Shown: in pieces, positions 11,283 to 23,200 of the stretch
Numbering within the stretch: position 1 is the first letter of the stretch
Layout: each line of letters opens with the position of its first letter
Translations under genes and position numbers: made by a program
Origin: Lineus longissimus
Taxonomy: Eukaryota; Nemertea; Pilidiophora; Heteronemertea; Lineidae
Reading direction: 5' to 3'
Assembly (NCBI RefSeq): GCF_910592395.1
Contig: NC_088312.1
Location: 9,610,001-9,674,000, forward strand
DNA length: 64,000 nucleotides
Notes under the pieces: model-generated
The model's input: the letters and a program-made list of their open reading frames with translations, nothing else
Told to the model about the DNA's origin: nothing
Database searches by the model: none

Positions 11283-14200
11283 TCACACTGAACTCTGCTT
11301 ATGGAACTTGACCGCACCACTTGGAGAAAGGCCACCTTCACTTTGGCTCGTTGTGACAGTATTCTGAAATGTCTTGACCACATTGGGCTCAGGCAGGGGT
11401 GGCAACTTAACTTGATGGTTTGGAACACTGGGAGGTTTACCTGCAAGAAGGGAATAAGCTTCTATATGAAAACAGGGTCAAAGGTCCTGAATGGAGGTAA
11501 CCTTGAGTGTTACTCTGAATCACTCGGTCTCAGAACTGCATGGCCAGCTGGCTTTGTCTCCCAATATTAATCTGAAACTGATGTTATTAGTTATCTCAGC
11601 ATTAATATAAAACTTAAAAGGAGGGATAAAATCTCAAATGATGAAAAATAACTATTACTTCACATGAAATCAAGACGATTTACAAACTTAAAACTAAACA
11701 TTCAAATTATATAATATCAGCAAGACATAAGCATGATTCAAAAGCAACTTTAAAGAGGAAAACTCTGAATTCCAAGTGAAATTTGGTGGGGTTTTAATTG
11801 AATAACCTGGTATTTGAAATAGCATGAGCCAGCCAAGCCAGGCCAAGTGGCGACCAGCAGTGAGATCCACTTGCTGAACAGAACTGAGATGGAGGTGCAC
11901 TACTTGGGGTATAAACTTGGGGTGAAATTCGTTTTAGCACTGCTTTGTCTAAGGGTATGGGTGTGGGTTTTATTTTCGGCTGCCAGACACACGAGTGGGA
12001 AGGGTATGGGTGTGGGTTTTATTTTCGGCTGCCAGACACACGAGTGGGAAGGAGTCTTATGGAGGCATTAGTTTTGTACAGGAAGAAAATGCATCAAACT
12101 ATGAAGAGTAGAATGAGGCATAAGGCAACTACATTGCCAAGAATGGCTAATGGTTATGGAAAGTGTCAACCAATCCCTGGCTAGTGGAATGAAGTTATAA
12201 ACACCAAGCGGTTGAGTTAGGGGAGATGGAGGTATTAGCAGAGAGAGCAGTCCAAGGATTGGACCTGGAACACCCAGCACTGCTACTCACCCGACAAAGA
12301 GAAGTCGCCCATGTTACCATTATGGATAGATAGGCTGTGTAGACTGGGCAGAAGCAGACTCCCCTGGAAACAAAGGTCAGAAGTCAGAGGTCAAGGTCAG
12401 AGTGTTTCAAGGTCATGATACTTATCTATACTTTGATTGTTTAGAGAAATAGGCAGGTTACGCAGTAGATCTTGATATGTCAATGATACACATTGGAGAG
12501 AGAATGAATGAATGACTTAGAAAGAATGGCATCAAAGAATGCTTGGTTATTTTGCATTTTTATAACAAAATGTCAGTAAAACCGTTAGATTCATATAAAA
12601 TCTATCGTCATCAAGAACACGCTAACACATGTTGATCATCAGGAACTGATATCGTCAATCACAGTAATTGTTGGAATTAGATATGGTGATTCGGAAACAT
12701 GCATACTTGCAAATGCTCCTAGACAATATTGATTGAACATTTAGCTTCACATCAAACACCAAGGTACATGGTACAAACCAACTGATTTGAAATGTGTATG
12801 TCTATTGCTGTTTGAAACACTCTGACAAACACCAAAAGCTATGAAAACTGACAAATTAGCCCCAAAGCAGACAGATCAAGAAATCTCTTGAACCTGTAGT
12901 TACAAAATGCTTGATCATTCTCAAAATAAAAAATATGTCTACCAAGACACCCATGGCATGATGAAACAAAATATCCTAAGCTAATAATTATCAACAGCAA
13001 AGCAACCAAAAGTTAAACAAAGCAAGGGCATGACATATGCACAGTGCAATGTGTGCATATGCACAGTGCAATATGTGTGCTTAGTGTAATACATTAAATG
13101 AATGGCTTGGGACTTGCAAGGGGGAGAGATACTAATACTATACAACAGAATGAGGCAAAGCTTTGGTTCTTGTTGAAGGTTCCTCTTCTGTATGACTTGA
13201 GTGAAAGATGTACAACAACAACTACAACTTTTACATTACAATGGCCCTCGGTGAAAAACATCGCACAATATCATTATTGTTATTGCTTGCCATCACTATT
13301 TCTCTGAAGAAAGTTAGCCTATTGAGAAGTATTTGTGTCCCTTTTGAAGGAAAAGAGCAGAGAAAGGTTTAGCATAGATTCACTGTTTATAAAATACAGG
13401 CTGTATGTACAGCACCAACATGTCATACAGTAGAAATTACAATAAGTGGCCGCCGCACAAAATCAGAAAGGACCAAGATTTTTATTGATGCATGGTCACA
13501 GCCAATACAAGTCGCACTTCATCTTTGAAAGGGCCTTTTGTGTTCAATTTCTGGTAACTGTCGCAGAGGGTCGGTCAAGCCATTCAGGAAACACCATCAA
13601 CCCAGCCTCTAATGAAATTGAGGACTGTACCTACTCATTCAGTGGTTTGAATGGATTTCTGCTTCATCATCATGTATGAATAAAAATCTAGCCCTTTTCT
13701 GATTTAGCAGTGGCACTCATTGTAATTTCTACAGTACAAGCACAGGTTTGTCTTAAGGGTCATGCAATGTTTTCAAGGACAGTTTCATACAGGATTGAGT
13801 TGCATTTATAGGCTACCTGATGCTAATGATTCGTTACTTGCAGCGTTGTCTAATTGTTGATCTAGATGAGGAAAGAACACAAATTGAAAGATGAAAAAAA
13901 TGTTAGATCGGTGTCAGGTGAGAGGTGAGGTTCACTTTAGTAGCCACTCTTGGAGTAGAAGAGAAGACAACACATCTCTTATGAAGGTGCTGTCCGCATA
14001 AATGACGATTACAAGCGTGCACAGCCGCCATGGCTGCCACAGAATGTAACGCTCATTTAAACAACGGTGTCATCAACATTGGAAACGGTGCAATCATTAA
14101 ATGACAGTAATATTTTCAACTACTATGGTTATGAGGAACACTACAAAAAACATTAGTTGTGTCGCATTGCATGTTATGACTACTTTCCTCACTTACTCAA

Positions 14201-17200
14201 AACTGTCATTTCAATTTCAGGAGAGTCATGTCGAGGACCTTTTGAGAAAGTAAATGGATATTCAAGTCACAATAAGAAATTCATGAGTCCTGCACCCAGC
14301 CTGTTTTCGTCCCTTGATTCAAATGAGTAGAATTTGTAATGGCTGCTTGTAAAGAACCTTGGCGGCGTCCCCTAATCCACGATACATAATTATCAAATCT
14401 ACCGAGTTTGACTTGTGACGAAAATAATTTGAAATGCAGCAAGTATTCCTCATCCAAGAGATGTCCAATTCCAGTCACCAGCAACAGGCCAATGCAATTC
14501 ACCCCAAACATTCCGCAGCCATACCAAGCACCCGTAATCCTCACACCACACATGACTTACATAAAGAGTCACAAAACAATCTTCCCTACAAATTTGAAAA
14601 TGATACTGAACATGTGGCCATGGCCATATCTTTCACTTGCCCTAATGGCTGTGTGAACAGGCAAAAGTTGGGTGATATCGACCACATAGTAATCTATGAC
14701 TAACTTCAGCCAAAAGCATACAGAACCACTCCTCTATCAAAAGTGCTGTTTTGGGGAAAAACGGATGACCTGGGGAAACGGATTAAACCTCAACCCATGC
14801 AAGCAGTCAAGCTTTCACTTACAATGATAAACATAACTCTTTGTCTCAGGGTCATATGTCACTTTTGGGAGAGTTAGAACATTTGGAGTATACAGCATGC
14901 ATCGGAGAATTCGATGGCTCAGTTGACTATCCAATGACTGTGCGAGTGGTGCACTTAATGATGTGAAATGACATTCGAGGCAGGATTTAAAGTGGTTTGT
15001 TTTGACTAAGTTGATTTTCAAGGACACTGTCACAAGAAGTATAATCTTAGTCCCCCCTACATTGATATTGGTGAAGAACACTCCAATTACGGTAAGTGAT
15101 GGTCAGTAAATTCTGCCAGTGCTACTGACTATGTGATGGTGAAAACTTACCATTAATTGGTGGTAATCGATTATTTGAGTGCGTCTGATAGCCATGGGGA
15201 TCTACACTGCCGTGTGGTGTGGCAGAACCATTCCGATCTGAAGAATTGGACTGAAACAATAAGAGAATTTCAAATCAATATCACTGAATTATGAATGAGA
15301 AAGAAGGAGCTTCCTTAAAATGAGCATTGAAAACACTGCTCAAATGGTAAGTGAGGAAAGACAGAGAATTCAAAGCCTGGATTTCAATCCAGGAAGCACT
15401 TAGATTCAATTCTATTGTGTATATGGATCAGTGATTGACACCTCATCATCTTTATACCACCAAGGTTTTTGCATCTTATCAAGACCCCAGCTACACTACA
15501 AGGGGGTACAAAGTATGAGGTTCAAGATGACACCTCACCTGTGAGTGTGTAACCGTCGTCGACCCATAGTTCTCATGCCGCACATTCACAGCATTACTCT
15601 CCTTGATACCATCAGTCGTCACATTTTCGGGTAGGCTGAGTACAGTCTGCGGCTCTGGAACCACAAATCCTCTTCTATCTAACAAACTGAAGAAAAAAGA
15701 TAACAAAGTTAATTATATTAAAAGCATTTTTTGGATTGTAATTATCCTGTTTACCTATCCAAGTTGACTGGGTGATTTTTGTCTTACAGAAATCGATGAG
15801 AGTCATGTGATTCTGGCTGCCTGCATAGTGTCTTCTGTTCCAGATTTGCTCATGTCACGAACAAGTCTGTCGATTCCCTTAGTCAGTATGCATGAAAAAG
15901 ACTTCTTGTTGACAGAGAAATAAGCTATTCCTTTGAGTTACAGTTGATCACAGTATTGTAAGTCTTCTTCAAAGCTTCTTTACAGGAGCTCCTTGGCAAA
16001 TAAAACAAGTGAGAACATGTTCCACTCAAAGACGCAACCTCTGACAAAATTATTATTGAACCGAATTGTTTCATATCTTATGTGTACTTACCTAGGGGGT
16101 GTAGGCCCGCATAACACATTACAACAATTCAACATCACTGTTCCCTTCGTATAAGGATTAGCATTATCTTGACCACGTTTAGCAGAAAATGTGCCTTTGA
16201 TCTGCAAATAGAGGAAGAACATGTACTGGTACTGGTATTGAGATGTGAAAAGAGTGGCAAGTTAATACTATATTACTACAGTATAACATAGGACAGAAGA
16301 TAGGACATTTCTAACGGCAACAGTTTTGCAAAAGTGAGTTTACAAAATCAAATAGGTTGGGGACGGTCAACCAATAAGTGCATGATACAAAACAAGATGA
16401 ACTGAAAATGATCTTTGTTCAATCTTTTCTCTTGATGACAGTGACATGGGAAAAGGTACTGCATGCTCAAACATTGAAGGATCTAAACTTTTTCATTCTT
16501 TTGGAGTTGCATGAGTTCTGAATATTTTGGGTAGCAATCCTGTAGTGTACCAGGGGTCAGCAGTAACCATACGTCACATACCAGACACCATAGTGGGATG
16601 CTACAATATGGATACCATCTACCAAGTTTCATACAACTATCATAACTACTATTACCACATCGAAAAATTACATGTTGACACCTACAATTATTTTTATCCA
16701 AGTACCGATCTATAAACTAGTTAGCCAGCCATCACTTCATCAGTCTACCCAAAAAAGAAACATTGCTAAGTGTAACAGAAAACAGCTTGGCTGGAAGCTT
16801 TTGTGCAGTGCTGTGTGTTGTCAGCAGAGCCAGGTCATGTGTGCACACTCACTGTTCAAAGTTAGCACATGGCGATCGCTCTGGATGTGATTCTTATTTC
16901 AATATTCAAAGGGTTAAAACTGGACTGGAGGTAGATTTTAGTAGAAGTAGATATAAAATTGATAACAGGCATCAGTTAGAGCAAAGACGGAATTGCGCTC
17001 AAGAAAGGGGGGAAGTTATTCTGTGCTGACCACACAGTTGAGTGGCCTGAACAAAAATTGCATGTTTTTGTAATCATTCTACTTCTAGCCGCCTTGAGAA
17101 TTGTGTCACTCCTTTGCCTTTTTCTCAGGCATGTATCTTTTTCCACCACAAGAGCATTTCTTTGAAAACTTTGTTAGAAGTAACTTGAAACAATTAAAAT

Positions 17201-20200
17201 GCAAACACTGAAGAAGCTCATTTACATAACTGCGTAAAACACCAAAGCAAGCAGTTAAAGCGAACATTGCAATTTTTAAACATGCACTTAGATAATTTGA
17301 AAAACCTGCATTCCGCTGTTTTTAGGAAATGAATTTTCTAACCATCTCGGGGGAAAAAGCTATAAAATTAACATTCGGAACAAGAAAAATTAGGGATTAT
17401 TATATCAAAAGCATGCATTGGCATGAAAATATTGTTGAGATGTGATTACAAGGGGTTTTATCTTTTTTACCACCAATTCAAAGCCTTCCGTGACCAACCA
17501 TTTTACAGCAGTAGCAAGTTTTTGCAATCAACCATCCACACACCCCACTCCAGACAATAAAGGCAAGGTCTTCAGATGGCAGTTAACATACTGTAAACCT
17601 CACGTTTGCTCCTGTATTTTAAAGATAGCTTTGCCCCGCAAAGATGTTCATCTATCAAGAATGGCCATATTGAACCAGGTAAGAAATTTCCATGAAAATG
17701 TAAAATTTTCGGCATTTCCATTTTCTTCATCAATGACTGCAAGGATAGTCACAGCCATGTGAATTGCACTCATTAAATCTCCATAATGTTCCCCGAGAAA
17801 AGTTTAATTTTGGACATTTGAAGCAAAGGCAGTGAGGTTCACAGTACCGGCATTTTATAACTTACGTCCTCATTGGTCGAATGGGCTTGACATATCAAGT
17901 TTGTGTGATAGATCATGAGACCAATCACAGTCCATGATGACACAAACGACACCAGGCCGACTAGGATGGTGAGCAGGTTAAGGTCATACTCAAAAGAACA
18001 ATTTGTCAAACTTAGAGTACACAACACAAGACAACACAAGTAGATGATCCATTATAAAGTAAGAATTGATGGATAGTAAGCTTAACCCATGGAACCTTGC
18101 ACATTTGAATACACGTAGGCCTAATATTTTTTAAATATAGAAAGGCTGTTTCTTGATATGAATGAAATCAGTTGGGAGTACCCGGTAAAGAATATTTCAC
18201 ACTTTCCACAGCCCACTGCTCTTAAGAGGGGATGTTCAAGGTGAGGGATAGTGCAAGCAAACAGGCTCAAGCTCTGATCCAGCGCAAGTATGGACACTCA
18301 GGATGGGAATATTTACAATGAAGGATGGTTAAATACTGTACAAAGAAGTTTTTAAATCATTGTCACTGAGAATCGTTGTATTCAGGGGCAAGATAGAAGT
18401 TGTAATCAAATCAAATGAATGATACCGGTACTCAAATGCCAATAAATCAGAACTGCACCAGATTTTGGAATCATATTTGATATCATCATATTTTTTCAGT
18501 AGGGTAATCAGGATGATTTGTTTTTTATGCTGGAAGTTAGTATTAACTAATAGGCAGGTAAGTTTGTCATAAGGGTTTGATGCATAGGATTTGCTACTTA
18601 TATCATGAGTCTGTTGAACTTCAGTTTATAACTGAAGACCAACCGGTAGCTTTTATCTACAGGCGCAAGCGAGATTGATGCAGACTAGATGAGAGACCTC
18701 TACATGTATAAGTTGAGTTCACTAACTTACACTCTCATTTGTGGATTTTTCTGAGCACAATAACATGGTGTGGTAGACCATCATACCAATAGGACTCCAC
18801 AGGGAGATAAATACTATGAGAATAGTTATAACACTGCACTTGGTTAAGGAATATGATCAACAAACGCCTTGACAAATAGCTAGTCTGTATGTCGCATGAA
18901 ATAGGAGTTAGAGCTGTGCTTACACAAAGCAACTCTGGCGGTCATTCAAAGGAAGCAGGCAAAAAACAAGAACATTTTCAGTGACATTCAGCAGCCTTCT
19001 AAAGAAGGTAAAGAGTAAGACTTCAAAGGCAGCCTAAACCACAACTGACAGTTTACAGAGGATTTGAAGCAATTCAAGACATCTTGTGTTAGATACATGC
19101 ACACACTTACACTACAGAAAGTCAAACAAAACAAAAGGAGCGGGTGCAAAAAGGTTAATAATAGTTCTGATATCTGGACATCTGTCAGTTTCCACTACAA
19201 GGTCAAAACATGAAGGCTTTAGTATCCTTATGTTTTCTATGATTGAAAACAAAGATCCTTTGAGAGTTACAAGATTCAAACAGAGTCAGGAGTAGAACAC
19301 AGATAGAATATTCACACATCTTGGTTAATTTTCACACTACGGTAATTCTAATCTATGAGTCCTGGGTACTAATAGCAAAAGAAATCGCCATCCTTCTCTC
19401 TGATAAACATGAGAGGCTGATTGCTGTTTTTTTGTTTTTTGAGTACCCAGACCATGACAGGACCTGTCGATCAGACTTACATCTTCATTTGTTGAGATAT
19501 CTTGGCAAATGAGGGAGGTGTGAAATCCGGCCATACCGACTGGGGTCCAGAATGATATAAATGTAATGAGAGCTACTACCACAGTGCAATATGTTAAGGA
19601 ATGAACTAAAATATAACAAAGCAAGCAGCAGGCATTAAAGCAAGGAGAAATAAAAATCGACTTGAAACAAAATTATAAACGGAACAGTTTAAAATGTAAA
19701 TTCAGAATAATTCTATTTAATTTCTCTCATATTCTATAACAATGACCTGATTCTTTTCACTTTTAATTGGGTATGAGGACTACAGGAGACAGCATCACCA
19801 TTGTATTCGAGCGAATGGTTGGTATAGTTTTTACACTGAATACCACCAAGTAGCATTTCAACTTCACAAGGAAAATGGAGACGAAATCAAGGAAACGATG
19901 AGCAGAAAAGATTAGCAGGCAAGACAACGTCATAAAACAAACTTTCTTCTCCGATATCCATAACAAATCAAATGTTTTCTAGTGGCCAAGTTTGGGGTCT
20001 ATCAGGAACAGAGGTTGGTACACAAAATTCACAAGAGAGGGCAATTCTTTTGAAACGGGTTAAGGACACTGAACGTTTTAGAAGCAAATAAAGTGTTGAA
20101 GTCAGAGCAGAACATGGAGATGCAAATGCAGAATGTCAGAAAAACAAGTATCAAAAGCAGAAAATGAAGAGGACGCTGGAAGCGGGAAAAGAGAATTTCA

Positions 20201-23200
20201 AAGGTGAAATTTCATCAAAATACAGTCAGCAAGGAAACTCGAGCAAAACTATGAAGAAAGAAAATGAAAATAAACATTCTCTGGACTAACTGAATACAAA
20301 TCAGTCTACTTTTTGTATAGGCTGTTTCATCTAAAAAATTTCTTGTAAAAACAATTTTCTTTTGTAAACCTCCAAGGACTATAAGTGTGAAGCATTCTCC
20401 CTCTATGTGAATAGAAATAGGTAGGTCGCAATAAAGTTTCTCGCTGACACCATTATTGATAATATTGGTCAGTCCATGGAAATTTCCATTCTTAAACTTG
20501 ATCAAATACTGTTTCTTTTGTTATGCTCATCCAGAGAATATGAAAATTGAGCTTGATGCGCAAGGACTTAAACTTACATCCTCATTTGTTGATATACCAG
20601 TAGCGACCAGGAAGGTATGGAAACCCGCCATGCCAACCATCTGCAGTATGACGCAGATGTCTATGATACCAACAATACAAGTGCGACGCAAGTTAAGGAG
20701 GTTTAAGATGTTATTTTTATAAGTGGAACTCGGATGGCTAAACTTGCAAACAATACGAGAAATGAGAACATCTTATTGAAGAGGCTGGACAAAGTCTACG
20801 CTTGAAGAAACAGTCAACTTTCTTGAGCAGGACTGTCCATGTCACCAGAGCAAACCCCTAACCAACAAATCAAAACGAGCAAATTATGAAATCAAGCCCC
20901 TGGGAATTTGTCAAGAATGACTCCATAGCCAAAAGTTGCTGATCACCCTAGGCTAAGTCAAAGCCAGAACCAGGAGGTTGTACAAATTAAGTTACTCGTC
21001 TGATCTTCTTGCCTGGAATCCTCAACAACCAAACACAGAATTCTAAATTCATTCAAGATTACAATAGCCAGGAGACTAGCACTGGGTACATGCAAGACAG
21101 TTCAATACATATACCCGCTTTCAAAATGTAGCAAGTTGTACTCTAAGTCCTCTTAAAGATATTTATTACATCTGATACAGAAAGAGAGATGAGACCAGGA
21201 GAATTATGACATCAGGCAAATCAATTCTTCAGGATATCACGTCTTCATTATGATAGGGGCAGCTTTTTTCCAAATCACACTGTATCTCCATCATTAAACA
21301 TTCGGTCTCCTCACTTTCATCACAGACTCCCACATGTACCAGATATAACAAAACCTTTACGAAACAAAAGTTAACCTAAATATATCCAGTCAAACAATAA
21401 AAAACGTTATCTTATTCTCAAGATCAAGATGACACACACATGCTTTGCACAACAATCATACATGCATTCAGAAATATCAGGCAAGTGGGGATGAGTTATT
21501 CAAGTCCAGGATACCAAGATCGTCACTCACAGGGCCACTGTGTTACATTCATATTGTGCAAATGCATTAAAGGAGACAACTACTCTACTTTCTAAACCGA
21601 AACAGCTCCAGACAACCTTGATTAAATTTGTTTCTGGTACCTCTGGGACATATAGTATATTATCCTCTGTTCACCATCTCTTAATCCATTATTGATACAA
21701 GATATAATCATCCCAAGAGTAAGAGGTGTTCAAATCAAGAGAAATCTGCCCAGGAGCAGAATGCCTGCTGAGGGTACTAATCAGATTCATTTGAAAGTCA
21801 ATATTTTAATTGATATTCCTTCCACCACATACCGTATTTTATGGCATTGCATACCAGTAGATTTGTTAGCACCAATCGAGCTGAAGCAGCAGCGAGTGTG
21901 TATCACTTCAGCTTCAAGTACCAATGATGATTGCCTCGGAATTGCACATGAGCCTTTACAGCATTCTTTTTATTCTCCACTACACGCTTTTTCTTCAAAT
22001 TAAGATCAACCCTCAGTTAAATGACTTTTGGACTCCATTTCCAAACCAAATATTTCTCAACTGATAGAAAACAGTTTGGGACAATATTTTCGTTAAGTTG
22101 GATGTTGGATTTAGAAAAGAAAACGAAACTCGAAATTTACACTGGAATAATTTGAATAATGGAAAAGACAATGAATTGGGATTGTTGAACGGACAAAGTA
22201 TCGGATGACATGGTGGATGCAGACTTACGATTACAGGCTTCAGATGGAATGGGTACAACAATGAACAACTAGGCACAAACAACAAGGCTAGTACATGATG
22301 CAAATACACACAAATAGTGCAGGAGTCAGACAACAATGACTAAAACAATGACTAGACATGTTCAAATGCAAGGCAAGAAGGTCAAAGGTCATGATACTCA
22401 CATCTTCATTGGTTGTTTGGTTAGATGTTGTCAAATACGTGTGAAATCCCGCCAAACCGATAATGGACCAAATGGAAAAGAAACAGACTATCGCTTCTAA
22501 TATAGTGGCAAGGGATTAAGGATAAATGACAGCACAATCACTGAAGAGAGGCTAAACTTTGACAGGGACCATAAACCTAAACATACCCTGACTTTTAACA
22601 TCTAAAGAGGGGAAGAACTAATATGAAACAGCACCAAACGTAAGGTTGAAATTAAAGATTCTGAAAGTGAAGTGCTTGCTATGACCAAGCAGTGAAACAT
22701 GATGTATATCATCAGCCACATAGCACTTTGTAAAACTCTGATTAGGTCCTCAGGGAGTCGCATTGCAGAGTATCTGAAATATGGTATCTAAATGGACAGA
22801 TACCAACTTGAAATGGACAATACAGGTCTCTGTCAGTGTCAAACCATGTGTTGAAGTGGCCATTTTTTGTTCAAAATAGTAAGCCATCTGAAGTTATCAC
22901 CATTTGCATGTCGGCCAGTATGTTGATACTATACATGAAGAAACTACTGGAGTTGACCAATTATCACAATGGTACAGCACCAACTCTATTCTAAGACTCA
23001 AACAAACCATGCAATGATTTCTGACGATTACAGACACACCAAACCAAAGAAAGAAAGCAGGAATCATGAAATCTACAACTTGAGGAATATGTCTAGTCTA
23101 AAGTGCCCCACAACTGAGCCATTAAATCACTGTGATTATGATTGTATGTGACAAAAATCACCGGTTTGCAGATGTCATTGCAAGTGCCCACAACAAGAAT

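Noticed and set aside
19321-19512. Open frame on + over alternative exon C
   Set aside because: Antisense shadow of the palmitoyltransferase exon.
20040-20070. Another CCTTAAC on the - strand (about 20064), a possible sixth U12 branch site
   Set aside because: No AC or AG border is followed by a helix-TNED exon, and no 103-nt unit is present.
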